A DNA stretch of 64,000 bases from Marisa cornuarietis (Eukaryota > Mollusca > Gastropoda > Architaenioglossa > Ampullariidae). The DNA lies in the NCBI GenBank assembly GCA_004794655.1, contig SMMW01000186.1, positions 186,001 through 250,000 of the forward strand, written 5' to 3'. Each line of letters opens with the position of its first letter. Position 1 is the stretch's first letter. This document shows, piece by piece, positions 22,160 to 33,046 of this stretch. Both the position numbers and the translations under genes were made by a program. The notes below the pieces were generated by a model that was not told the DNA's origin, did no database searches, and saw only the letters and a program-made list of their open reading frames with translations.

Positions 22160-24780
22160 TCCACCACTACCGTCTGTTCTTCTTTCCAATGTTCAATCCA
22201 TACGTAACAAAGTCGACGAGCTCGAGGCTAATGTCAGATGCCAGAGAAGCCGACAGGGACAATGATCTACATGTCAGCGGGTTTGGCCATCCCATACGCA
22301 CGGATAGATGTCCTACGATCACCAAAAAATCGACCGGTGGGGGCGTGTGTTTTTACGTAAATGAGCGGTACTGTAACACCATTGTGGCCAGGGAACGACT
22401 GTGTACCACTGATCTCGAACTGCTGTCCATTTCCCTCCGTCCTTTCTATCTCCCTAGGGAATTCCCACAGTTGTTCTACACACTTGTGTACATACACCCT
22501 CGGGCCAGCGCAAAGTCCGCCATTCAACAGATTACCGACGTGATACACAAACTGGACGCCATTTGCCCGGACGCTCCTAAGTTTATCCTGGGTGACTTTA
22601 ATCACTGCCGACTTACCGGGATACTCAAAGGCTATGAGCAATATGTATCGTGCTCTACCACACACATTAATTCGACCATTGACCTGTGTTACGGCAGTGT
22701 CCCCGGCGCGTACAAAGCTCGACGCCTTCCATCTCTTGGAGCGTCCTACCACAACAGCATTCTCCTGTCGCCGGTGTACAAGACAGTGTGTCGACGATTT
22801 ACACCTGTGGTTAAGAGTGTAAAGTGCTGGACAGAAGAGAGCATCACCCGCCTACAGGGCTGCTTCGATTGCACGGATTGGCAAGTTTTTTATAAGTCCA
22901 GTGACAATCTAGACAACTTGGCTGACGTTGTGTCCTCCTACATCACTTTCTGTGTTGACACAGTCATACCATCTAAGGAAAATGTCATCTATCCTAACAA
23001 TAAGCCATGGGTGACAAAGGATCTCAAATCTGTACTAAACAACAAAAAGCGTGTATTTTATACTGGAACTGTTCACGAGAAAAAAGTAGCGAATAGGGAG
23101 GTGCGGGATGCTATTAGGGAGGCTAAAACAAGGTACAACGATAAAGTTGAGCTGCAGTTTAGTAGTGGTGACCTAAGGGCAGCATGGCATGGTATTAAGA
23201 ACATGTCCTCTGTTAACCACAAGGAAAATTCTCTTTAAAAATCAGTGGCACTTGCAGGCGTTGATGAGTGTGATCTTCCCAACGTGCTTAATTCTTTTTA
23301 TGCCCGCTTTGAGAAACACGACTTCTCTATCAATGTTTCCACACTAAAACAGTCTCTGGTCCCTGAGCGTGAGTTGGGGATTGCTCAGTCCTCTGTCAAA
23401 GATTTCTTGAGGCGAGTAAATGTTAGCAAGGCTCCGGGTCCAGATGGAATCTGCGGACGCACCCTCCATCACTGCGCTGAACAGCTTAGCGGAGTTTTAC
23501 AACATCTATTCCAGCTGTCTGTAGATTCTGGCCACATTCCTGATATTTGGAAACTGTCGCACATTGTGCTTGTTCCAAAATTCACTAGGCCCAGTCAACC
23601 CAACGACTTCAGACCAGTGGCTCTTACCTCACTCATCATGAAATCTCTTGAGAAATTTGTAAGAAGCGAGGTAATGAGTGCTGTTGATCAACATCTTGAC
23701 CCACTGCAGTTTGCCTACAGACCTGGAATAGGTGTCGATGATGCAAAGCTTTTTATACTTAAAACGCTGTTCAAACACCTGGAGCAACCTAAAGCTCATG
23801 CCAGGCTTCTTTTTGCTGACTTCTCTTCTGCCTTTAACACCGTGCAACCTCACTTGTTAGCGGAGAGTCTAGTCTCAGACTTTCATCTCTCCCACGAACT
23901 AACTCTCTGGATTCTGGACTTTTTAACAAACAGACGGCAGAGAGTTTCTGTTAACGGTCTTCTCTCAGACCCTGTTGTCACCTGTACAGGTTCCCCCCAA
24001 GGCTGCTGTTTGTCTCCACTACTGTTCATACTCTATACTAACAGCTGTAGAAGAACTAATGATAGGAGCTTTCTGATAAAATTTGCTGATGACTTTGCCC
24101 TCCTGTCACTTCTGTATGATAATGAGCATGTTCACAGTAGCGCTCTTCCTGACTTTGTTCGCTAATGTGACGAACACTTCCTTGTCTTGAATGCCTCAAA
24201 GACTAAGGAAATGATCTTCGACTTTCGGGTGAACAAGCCTGAGACAGTCATCAGTACTATCTATGATGATGCCATCGAGGTAGTCGACTCTTACAAATAT
24301 TTAGGAACCATCTTCGATAACAAGCTTAAATGGGACATCAACACAAACATTAGCCTTCGTAAGAGTCAACAACGCCTGTACCTCCTACGGAAACTAAAAT
24401 CTTTCTCTGTCAGCTCTGTCATCCTCACTCGGTTCTATCAGTCCTTCATTGAAAGTCTCATTACTTTTTCTTTCATCTCCTGGTTCCACAATCTTTCCCT
24501 TGGGAATAGGAATAGTCTGGTTTCACTTGTTAATATCTGTTCCAAGATCACCGGAATCAGGCAGAGGGACTTGGCAGCTTTCTGTCATCAGCAAACCTTT
24601 AGGAAGGCCTCCCGTATCCTCTCTATTTCTGACCATGTGTTGGCATGTGAGTTTTCACTCTTGCGGTCTGGCTGTAGGTACGCGATGCCTGTATGCAAAA
24701 CCAACCGCCACCGCAATTCATTAATTCCACGTGCCATCCACCTGATCAATTCTACTGGCCGTGAGCTTGTACTAGCCTGA
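22160..24780 (+). pseudogene. Rex1-like ORF: endonuclease, RT and C-terminus
   Basis: One frame runs from about 22190 to 24780, broken only by TAA stops at 23236-23238 and 24163-24165. Endonuclease blocks: LSNVQSIRNKVDELEANVR, then, after a small deletion and frame change near 22235, STGGGVCFYVNERYC and KFILGDFNHC. RT blocks: SKAPGPDGICGRTLHHCAEQ, FADFSSAFNTVQPHLL, GSPQGCCLSPLL and FADDFALL. The C-terminus has SYKYLGTIFDNKLKW and FYQSFIESL. Catalytic FADD is intact. Only two nonsense changes and one small deletion suggest a relatively young insertion. Confidence 0.88.
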
Positions 24781-24827
24781 GTGACCTAGGTCACCACTAT
24801 CCACTATAATTTACTGTTACTGGGAAC

Positions 24828-24844
24828 GTGTGTGTGTGTGTGTG
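24828..24844. repeat. (TG)n microsatellite in the Rex1-like 3' UTR
   Basis: About eight TG units, followed by GC-rich CGCGCGAGAGAG. Confidence 0.9.
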
Positions 24845-25054
24845 AATGCGCGCGAGAGAGAAAAATTATTTCAACATACATCATCTCCCTTTATATCATG
24901 TACATGTATATGTCCACATTGTCTCTTTATATCATGTATATGTATTTTGTATATCATGTATATGTAAGTATTATTTCTTTATGTATTACTGCTAGTACGA
25001 GCACTATTTGGAATTGCCCTTGGGGATAAATAAAGTGGTATTGTATTGTATTGT

Positions 25055-25525
25055 ACCATCATATCAAGATCAGAATACTGTAACAGTGCATTATGGGGTA
25101 TACCTGCTACGCAGTTAGATCGACTCCAAAGAGTTAAAAAAAAAAACACAGCGGCCAAGATTGTCACCCGTGCAAAGTCGTCCACTGAGCACATCACCCC
25201 TATCCTTCAGAGCCTTTACTGGCTCCCAGTGAACAAACGCATTGACCACAAAGTGCTTTCAATTGCACAGTCCTGGATGTTCAAAACTGCTCCTGACTAT
25301 TTACAAGAGGTGATTCCTCCTTACCAGCCGTCACGTGACCTGCGCTCTGGCTCCCAGTCACGCTTCTGTCTCCCTGCAGTGGAAGACACAAACAAGAAGC
25401 GCACTGGAGCCAGGCCCTTCAAAAACGCGGCACCTAAACTGTGGAATGCTCTGCCATCGTCATTATCCACCATCACCTACGCAACGACGTTTCGAAAAAG
25501 ACTGAAGACTCATTTGTTTACTTAA
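25055..25525 (+). pseudogene. L2/CR1-like ORF2 C-terminal segment
   Basis: An uninterrupted frame encodes RSEYCNSALWGIP, then LQSLYWLPVNKRIDHKVL, PPYQPSRDLRSGSQSR and NAAPKLWNALPSSL, ending KRLKTHLFT. This is the conserved C-terminal block of L2/CR1-type ORF2 and the right half of the split element. An A-rich run (25137-25147) marks a small indel-prone tract. Confidence 0.82.
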
Positions 25526-25658
25526 GACGGACTTAAACAACCAAGCAACATTTCTGTCTTTATTCTTTTACTTTCCTGTTGTTTTATTTTTTCTTCTCTT
25601 CTGTTTTTGCTGCGCAATGAGCATTCTTCTGAATGGATAACTGCGCTTTACAAATGGA

Positions 25659-25700
<42 letters not shown>

Positions 25701-26027
25701 TGTCTCGAATAGATTTTGTCCTTCGGGTGTACACTTTAAACCATTAGTATTGTGTAGCACATGAAAAACCGTATAAGCAAACAGTGCAGTAAATTCGTTT
25801 TAGCAGAGATATTGTCAAAGTTTAGCTTAAGCTTAAAAATCATTTCGCAAAGTATCATTTGATCGAAGCCAAAAAAACTGAACAGAAGTGAAACTAATCT
25901 TTCAGATCATCTTAAATGGAAACACAATTGAATATCTTGATCGATTTGGCTATCAGTCATGATGTCGCTGTCTTGATTGGACGAATGTGAATAAACGTTT
26001 GACAGAGTTTGGCAAAGGCATTTTCTA

Positions 26028-29000
26028 AAATAATAATAATAATAGTGAAGATTTGTATAGCGCATATTCACACTCGTAGAGAGCATGCTCTTAGCGCTTA
26101 AAACGGTGAAGAGACGTGGACTAAGTAGATACAGAACACAGGGGACGAAAGAAAACGACAGTACTGACAAAAACAGATAACAAAAGGCATCAAGTAACAG
26201 GAACAGAGAAAAATAGTGATGGGTAAAGTAGCAAGAGGGAAGGGGGGGTAAGGACTAGCATTGTGGACTAAGAGTAGTGCTCAAGGAAGAGGTGCGTTTT
26301 CAGTGCAGATTTGAAGGATTCAATTGTAGGAAGGTGGCGAATATGGAAAGGAAGAGAGTTCCATTGTTTTGCAGCACAGTAGCCAAAAGTCCTGTGACCA
26401 TATGTTGTTGTTCTGGTGACGGGAACAGTCAGAGTACGGTTGTCAGAGGAAGAGCGGAGTTGTCTGGCCGGAGAGTAAGGGATGAGAAGTTCAGAGAAAT
26501 AGTCAGGACAGGAGCCAGCAAAGAAATTAAAACACAGCACAGACAGTTTGTACTGGATGCGAGAACGGACGGGTAGCCAGTGTAGGAAACGAAGGAGAGG
26601 AGTGACATGGTCCCGTTTCTTTGCGTTAAGTACCAGACGTGCAGCGGAGTTCTGTACTCTCTGGAGTTTCCGAATGAGGGATGAGGGGAAGCCTGCCAGC
26701 AAGGAGTTGCAGTAGTCAAGTCGTGAAAGAACAAACGCACAGACAAGAGTGTTGGTGGCACGTGTAGAGAGAAAGTAACGGATGGCACTGATCTTACGGA
26801 GCTCATAGTAGGCAGACTGACAGACAGCTGTAACATGTTTATCAAGGGTCATGTCTGCGGTGACAATAAATCCCAGATTCCTAACAGATGACGTGAAGGT
26901 GATGTTGCTGTCGCCCACCTTGATGTGATTGGGCAGACTGACTACTGAAGGTTGATGTCTTCTTCTATGGCACAAGAGGGCTTCCGTTTTATCATCATTT
27001 AGTTTAAGCTTGTTTTTTACCATCTAGCCCTTGACATCACTAATACAAGCTTCTAGAGAGCTAATAGCAGAGTGAGACTCAGCCAGTGGAATAGAACAGT
27101 AAAGCTGCGTGTCATCTGCATAGGACTGATGAGACACCTGGTGAGACCGGATGCATGATGAAAGTGGTTTAGTATACAGGATGAACAGGACTGGGCCAAG
27201 TACTGAGCCTTGGGGAACGCCACAGAAAAGTAAAGCAGGGCGAGATGTCTGACCATCGACTACCACAGTCTGGGTCCTATCAGTGAGATAGGAGTTGAAC
27301 CATGAGAGGGCAGGTCCAGAAATCCCGTAGAGGGTGTGAAGTCTGTGAAGAAGCAGAGAGTGGTCTATAGTGTCAAATGCAGCAGACAGGTCCAGTAGGG
27401 TTAATGGAGAGACATCACCACTGTCAAGGAGCAGATAATATATTTGTTGTTACTTTAATAAGAGTGTTCTCAGTGCTGTGGAAAGGTCTATATGCCGACT
27501 GAGCTTGTAGGAGAAGATGATGGTCTTGTAAATAGGCCCAGAGCTGTGTCAAAACTATTTTCTCTATGTTCTTAGAGAGAAAAGACAAGTTGGAAACTGG
27601 ACGGTAGTTGTTCAGGACATTGACGTCAAGCGTGGATTTCTTTAGAAGTGGCCTCACCACCGCATTCTTGAACAGAGATGGGAAAACACCTGACGACAGG
27701 CTAACATTTACAATATTTGTGATGGCAGGAAGTAGAGTATCGAGCAGAAGGCTTGTGGGCATCGGATCTAACTCGCAGGTTGTTGCTTTAGCTTTTAGGA
27801 TAACCGCTTTCACATCGGTCTCAGAGACTGGTAGGAACTTGGTCATGGAGCAACCTGGGAGGACATCACAGGAGATGCTGTCAAGCGCCGACGCCGAGTC
27901 TAATGATGATCGAATGTCCGATATCTTGCTGGTGAAATAATCACTAAAAACTTGCGGCAGCAGTGAAGCAGGGTAGGCAGTAGGCAGTGGTGTTGCTGTC
28001 TTTGATCCAGTCATTTTATTGCAAATGGCAAAAAGCTTTTTGGAGGAGGTGCAATTAATTATTTGGCCCTGAATATATGATGTTTTAGCCTCATAAATGC
28101 ATTTTGCAACGCTTCGCAGCATTGTAAATTTCTTTGTGGATGACGAGTCCAGTCTTCCGCCAAACACGTTCAGCTCGCCGGCGCGTGCGCTTCAGGTCAC
28201 GGAGTTCAACGCGGATGTGTGAATACCAAGGCGCACATTTAGACTGGCGCATCAGACGTCGAGACACTGGGGCGTGGTCATCAACTACTCGACGTAAAAC
28301 ACAGTCAAGTTGCTCGGCAGAGGGTGGTTGGAGGAGCCCCATCTGCAGCTGTGCTTTGAATGCCAGTCTATCAACATTTCGTAATGAGCGAGTGGATCTA
28401 AAAACTGGCGCCGATGATGGGCATTTGCGATCAAGTTCGATCAGTACTGAGTAGTGGTCAGATGAGAGATCGTGGGAAACATCAACTGACTGGACTAAGT
28501 GGTCATCAGGTCGATGTATGACCCAGTCCAGGATGTGATCTCTTTTGTGTGTTGGCTGCGACACGGACTGTAGGAGACGAAAGGTGTGCAACATTTCAGA
28601 CATTTTGACAGTGTCAGGGTGAGAACTGTTGTCGAAGTGCACATTCACATCTCCGAGGAGTATGGCGGGTCCAATTAGTGTATTGCTATAATCCAAGAGA
28701 TCATGGAATTCCGAGAAAAATGTAGAGGCTGTAAGTTTGTTCCTGGCGCTAGGAGGAGGTCTGTAGATGCAGAGCAGGTGCATCGAGCAATGAGGAGCCG
28801 AAGAGGAGACTTGTACAAATTCAAAAGACGTGTGAGGGAACGATACGGCAGTAGTAAAAGACAGGTACTTGGCAAGTGATGATCTGTAGATTATAGCAAT
28901 ACCACCACCACGTGCAGGGCGGGGGAAAGATTTCAGGCAGTAGCCCACTGGAGTAAGATCGACACACACGCTCTCGTCGCCATGTTGTTTAAGCCACGTC

Positions 29001-29750
29001 TCAGTGATGATGAAAATATCAAGGCGGCGGTCTGTCACAAATTCTACAATTTCAACTCGCTTCAGTGACTGTTGTGCGGACGATACCGACTGAGCGTTGA
29101 AAAGCCCAACATGGAGGCGAGTGTTCAGTTGTCGTGTGCGGGAAACTTGGGCGACTACTGATTTCAGGCGATCATGTTGGTTTGGTCGCCGAGATGTAAA
29201 GTTATTTGACCCAGTTGGTCGGTCGTGTTTCCAGCTGGTGTTACTGGTGGTTATGTCAACTGGTTCACTTTGATCACGGCGATGCTGGTGTCGCCGACGA
29301 CCGCCACGGAACGGGCGGCGTTTTCTCTTTCGAGAAATGTCACAGTGGCTATGAATGTTCAAAGTACGAAGCACGGTGCAAAGCGCTAATGAGCGATCAG
29401 AAGTCTTAAACCTCAGTGATATAAGTTCGTGCCTACCGTAGGTAATTTTCTTGTGTGGGAACACGCTGGGGTGGCTGCGTCGTCCTGTCTGGTGCGTTGA
29501 GAGTGTCGAAGCAAAGGCCGGCAGAGAGGTTCGGTAGCAATGTTGGAGCACATGGTGTAGTAGGCAGAAGAAAGTCCAGCAAAGAAAACTTTGAAAACGT
29601 CCTTCTTCCACGAGCGAGCAATCCACAAACATTAGAGAGTAGATGTTTTCAAATAAGGAAGCAGAAGATGTAGAGCACATGAGAGAAAGATCAGTCAATC
29701 ACAGTGAAATACATATAATTTGTATAATTTGTAGAGCTGCCCCATCAAGC
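26028..29750 (-). mobile_element. L2/CR1-like LINE, nearly complete, defective
   Basis: Minus-strand order: a basic N-terminal leader, endonuclease, RT with YADD, a C-terminal block, and a 3' UTR ending with a TATAGCGCATATTC-like stem region and an ATTATT simple repeat at 26028-26043. The 5' edge is uncertain (about 29700-29750). About 3.7 kb, full length for the family, with two frameshifts and one stop. Confidence 0.85.
26268..29698 (-). pseudogene. L2/CR1-like ORF2 (endonuclease plus RT), two frameshifts and one stop
   Basis: Frame 1 (29698-28091) carries the endonuclease: HVGLFNAQSVSSAQQ, DIFIITETWLKQHGD, GPAILLGDVNVHFD and SSDHYSVLIELD, with the conserved N, E, D and SDH residues. A Lys/Arg-rich segment (residues about 120-165) precedes it. 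Frame 2 (28167-27424) carries RT motifs CELDPMPTSLL and RPLLKKSTLD up to TENTLIKVTTN. Frame 3 (27266-26268) has VPQGSVLGPVLFILYT, QSYADDTQLYC, a TAG stop at 27024-27026, then KLNDDKTEALLC, LHWLPVRSRIQYKL and CAAKQWNSLPFHIR. Catalytic YADD is intact. Confidence 0.87.
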
Positions 29751-30577
29751 ACATGATGCGACAAGGGCAGGTAACTCGAGATGTAACTCATGATGTAACA
29801 TACAAAGTAAATAGTCTTCAAAATAATACAGAACAATAACTCTTATCTTCTTGTCATTTACAAAAACATTACAAATTAAGAAAACAGTATCGAAAATTAA
29901 GACAATTAGTATGATGAACATTACTGCATGCATTATTTTAGTGAATTATTGATTTTCACTTTAATTCCTAAGTCACGCTTGGTAAAGTTTCATATGCCTC
30001 ATGCTATACTGCTCAAAACATTAAAAAGCCTCTTTCATATTCTTTGCATTTTTATTAATCGTGGGTTCCCCAACAGTGAAATTTTCCTTCACAATCTTTT
30101 CTAGTGATTTTGTTGTGTGGGTGAACAGTCTAGGTGATTTTGATGGCAACCCACTTTCGTTTTGTGCGTGTTCAGTACAGCAGTCAATCAACAAAGGTGA
30201 CTGAACCCACAAAAAATAAGTGCACTTTCAACATATCCATAAAAATGGCATAATTGAGCACTAGAACACATGCAGTACGCGTGCAAGACTTGTCCATTGT
30301 CAACACAACTCGATAATGTTAGAGCATTGGGAGGGTTTATTGCCGGTTTCTATGCGTCCTTTAGTAAAGCCTCAGAGACGACAATTAAGCACTGTCGACC
30401 AAGGGAGGGTCATTGCATAGCCGCAGGAGGACGTAGAAATTGGCCAATAATTGGGAGTTGCTTACTCTGTCAAACTCTACGAGACCACCACAATGCAACA
30501 AGAAGTGTTACACAGCAGCAGGAAAAGCTCCTTGTTCTATCGACTCTAAGACAGAGAATAGCCATTGCCAGCACACG

Positions 30578-30860
30578 ACGTTTGTTTGTGTTTAACGCCG
30601 TGCCAGCAACTAGGGCTATATCACGCCGAGAACAGTTATTTTGGTTTTAAATGTTTAGGGACCAACCCCTAAGTATTATAAATATAACATCTTAAAAAAA
30701 CCAACACAAGGAGATGGTTAATTAGAAAAAGAGTATAGGTGAAAGGGCCAGTGAAGGAGAAACAAGAAAAGCATAAGAAAAAGGGGTGGGCCAGCTTAGT
30801 CACCCAGCCAAAGAGAGGCTGGGTGTTCACCCCCGGCACGAGAAGCTGGGCCCACTGGGG
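30578..30860 (-). mobile_element. Internally deleted mini-LINE (I-type 5' UTR joined to 3' UTR)
   Basis: 30583-30720 is the I-type 3' UTR and tail; 30720-30853 is the same family's extreme 5' end with both hairpins (CACCCAGCC...GGCTGGGTG and CCCGGC...GCTGGG). All coding sequence is missing. Imperfect flanks CCAGCACACG (30568) and CCAGCTAACG (30861) may be the target duplication. About 280 bp in total. Confidence 0.75.
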
Positions 30861-31318
30861 CCAGCTAACGGAAGGGTGAGCTGCAAGCTCCAAGCTGTCA
30901 GTGACCAGACGGTAAACAGTCGGTTCAGGGAGAGCAATCTTCAGTCAAGGCGTCTGGCTTTCCACTCCGTCCTGACACAAGCACACCGCGCTGCTCGTCT
31001 TGCATGGACACGACGCCATCCGGCATGGACAAGGCAACAGTGGGCCTCAGTCATTTTCACTGATGAATCTTCTATTGCTAGGCTCTTTTACGATCGTCGA
31101 ATCCGTGTCTGGAGACAACAGGGAAAGCGTTACCACGATCACGTTATAGTAGAGCGTGATCAGAATGGCTTGGAGTGGGATTGGGACGGCCTACAGAACT
31201 TCCACTTACCTGGTGCAAGGCAACCTCACAGGCGTGGGATACAGAAATAACATTTACAACCTCTGGTGGTACCGCCAGCACTACATGCCATTGGACTAGG
31301 TGCTGTTCTTCAGGACAA

Positions 31319-31512
31319 TAGAGAGTTTGAGATTCAGCGCTCGCACGACGCGTGCGGGAGCGGCAACCTGTAGCGTCACGGGAATTTGCGCCCTACATCA
31401 TCACATCCACAAAATCCAACCAATCACTTTCTCAAAACGGGTAGGTTTAGAGGCTCGCCGTTCTCGTTGCCGCACGCGTCTCCCTACGCGTCGTGGATCT
31501 CAAACTCTCTAT
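31319..31512. mobile_element. GC-rich MITE with TA target sites
   Basis: The ends are TAGAGAGTTTGAGATTCAGC on the left and, read in complement, TAGAGAGTTTGAGATCCACG on the right. Arms continue as CG-rich inverted segments (GACGCGTGCGG). TA flanks fit a Tc1/mariner-driven element. It lies inside the Tc1 transposase gene. Confidence 0.65.
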
Positions 31513-31565
31513 TATCGCCAGATCACACAGGGCTAGGGTCGTTAATAGAGAGTTTGAGATCCACG
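31493..31565. repeat. Perfect long inverted repeat, hairpin
   Basis: CGTGGATCTCAAACTCTC plus TATTA at 31491-31514 is answered by TAATAGAGAGTTTGAGATCC plus ACG at 31539-31562, a 23-bp perfect stem with a loop of about 24 bp. The right arm is an extra solitary MITE end. Confidence 0.8.
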
Positions 31566-32024
31566 ACTGATCCACCCAGATCTGAATTCTATTGAACATC
31601 TGTGGGATGTCTTTTGGCCAGCAACCTCCCAGCAGTTGACCTCAATCAACTGTACCAGTTTCTTTAGAAAGAATAGCAGGCAATTCGTCGAAGGACTCTG
31701 AGAACATTGGTTCAGTCCATAAGACAATGGTTCTTTGCCTACATTCAGGCCAATGGTGAACACACTAAATATTGACCTTCTTTTCCTCTGAGATCACTTT
31801 TTAAAATTTTGAAAACACAGGTTATGTCAGTCCAAGCTCAAAATCTTGTTGTTAAGATGATTTGTTTCAATGACATTGGCTGATAACGTTTCATGCAATA
31901 AAGAAATGCTTTCATTCAAAGTTATTGCCTAATGAAACAGTGATTGACTTTACAACTGGCCTTCCCATTGTTTTGAGCAGTACAATATAATACTTTACGA
32001 AAATATTACTTTCCAGTTACTTAC

Positions 32025-32161
32025 ACTTTTGTTTTGCCAGAGATGACAGGTATAACGGTCGTAAGTTGAAAACACCTTCGTGATGTTGCAAAAGCCTGTC
32101 AGATTCCATGTATAATCAGTTGGCACTGCCTCAATGTTGCAAGATGAAACATTTGCTTTAT
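32025..32161 (-). CDS. Exon 3: first half of Ig-like module 2
   Basis: The exon is 137 nt, phase 1 in and phase 0 out. The acceptor is TTTATTCACAG and the donor is AAAAGT|GTAAGT. The split first codon (T from exon 2 plus AT) gives Tyr, then KANVSSCNIEAVPTDYTWNL, GFCNITKVF and DRYTCHLWQNKS. The Trp and Cys pattern (TWNL, YTCHLW) is Ig-like. Four sequons occur (NVS, NLT, NIT, NKS). An upstream AUG in the same frame belongs to the intron and is not a start. The phase-0 donor was chosen over an overlapping GTGTAA because it matches exon 4's phase-0 acceptor. Confidence 0.78.
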
Positions 32162-32246
32162 CTGTGAATAAATATATGTCATCGTGAAATACTTCCTCCA
32201 CACTTGTATCACTGAATTGCAAGAAAGTATTCCTGGAATGTAAAGG

Positions 32247-33040
32247 TTTGTTTGTTTGTTTGTTTTTCAAGCTGTACCAGCAGCAAAAGCTACATCACGG
32301 CGAGTCACATTTTTGACATGATAAAACAAGACCTCTGGACAAACTGGCAAAAAAAAACCCACTAAATAAACAACATGAACTAACAAAAGATGTAGAAGAG
32401 ATGACCTGAAAAGGAAAATAATTTGTTTGAAAATGTTGTGGTCTCAAATCTAATAATAAAGTTTTATTAAAGAAAAAGATAAGATTGGTTATTTGTGTTT
32501 AACGCCGTGCCAGCAACTAAGGCAATATCATGGCGAGAAGAGTAATCTTGTTTTAAAATGTTTAGGGACAAAAAACCCTAAATTATATAACCCTAACATC
32601 TTTAAAAACGAACACAAGAACAACATAAAAGTGAGTAACATTTAAGGTTTGTTGTTTGTGTTCAACGCCGTGCAAGCAACGAGGGCTATATCACGGCGAG
32701 AACAGTAATTTTGCTTTAAAGTGTTTAGGGAGAGAGAAAGTTCTTAATGAAGAGAGGCAATCTACCCCGGAAGCCAAGGGCGTGAAGGTCTAACAGAATA
32801 CCTTGCTTCCAGGTAGTGTCGTACGCCTTCTCCAAGTCAAAGAAAACTCCTAAGACGTTTTCCTTGTTGACAAACGCATCCCTAAATAAAGTTTCAAAAC
32901 GGACCAGATGGTCTAGAGTACTGCGGTATTGTGTTTAGTGACAGCTATGATCTCAAGAAAGAGACGAGATGTTAAGACTCAAAGTTCTTCAAAGATCCCT
33001 CGACAGTTCCACTGAAGGATAGTGGACATGATTTATCTGT
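32247..33040 (-). mobile_element. Cluster of truncated I-type LINE tails and an internally deleted copy
   Basis: Three LINE 3' tails lie in a row at 32247-32310, 32478-32600 and 32646-32720. The third is joined directly to an RT fragment (32725-32935, ending near TTGACAAACGCATCCC... and CTAGAGTACTGCGGTATTG). That in turn joins the start of the endonuclease (32940-33035, complement of the LQWNCRGI coding region). So the last copy lacks most of ORF2. The first tail begins 86 bp upstream of the exon 3 acceptor. Confidence 0.75.
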
Positions 33041-33046
33041 GTGGGT

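Larger units (their letters stand above)
22119..25054 (+). mobile_element. Rex1/Babar-like LINE nested in the L2-like LINE
   Basis: Contains an apurinic-type endonuclease, an RT with SPQGCCLSPLLFILYTN and FADDFALLSLL, and a C-terminal Cys/His-poor region typical of Rex1/Babar. The 3' end is AATTGCCCTTGGGGATAAAT plus AAAG and a TATTG repeat (25040-25054), the hallmark Rex1-type terminus. The 5' end (22119) is truncated. No clear target duplication is seen. Confidence 0.85.
20255..25695 (+). mobile_element. L2/CR1-like LINE split by a Rex1-like LINE
   Basis: Left half (20255-22118): endonuclease tail with SDHF, then RT. Right half (25055-25695): the post-RT C-terminus and a 3' UTR ending CTGCGCTTTACAAATGGACA followed by an ATC microsatellite (25659-25696), the usual L2-type 3' end. 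Reading across the split restores continuity: the left side ends ...AAANSLVQ and the right side resumes at TIISRSEYCNSALWGIP, which in one-piece relatives is a single segment. It is heavily mutated. Confidence 0.82.
30355..31765 (+). pseudogene. Tc1 transposase, disrupted by two insertions
   Basis: The N-terminal HTH part is at 30360-30580 (RRQLSTVDQGRVIA, then a stop). After the mini-LINE the second HTH and DDE core resume at 30897-31250: VSDQTVNSRFRE, LTQAHRAARLAWTRRHPAWT, FTDESSIARLFYDRRIRVWR, with the first catalytic Asp in FTDES. A 3' block near 31570-31620 encodes PDLNSIEHLWDV, the third catalytic region. The QDN motif at about 31310-31317 is cut by the MITE. Frames shift several times. 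Typical length is about 340 residues. Confidence 0.85.
30009..31980 (+). mobile_element. Tc1 transposon with TA target sites and two nested inserts
   Basis: Inverted ends: CTGCTCAAAACATT after TA (30007-30008), and the complement CTGCTCAAAACAATGG before TA (31981-31982). The interior encodes a Tc1 transposase in pieces on the plus strand. A mini-LINE (30578-30860) and a TA-flanked MITE (31319-31512) lie inside. Its right end is only 44 bp from the exon-3 splice donor. Confidence 0.88.

Noticed and set aside
22267..22752. A 161-codon minus-strand ORF
   Set aside because: Antisense shadow of the Rex1-like endonuclease.
25659..25696. CRISPR-like short regular repeats
   Set aside because: A plain ATC microsatellite at a LINE 3' end. 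The sequence is eukaryotic and no spacers are present.
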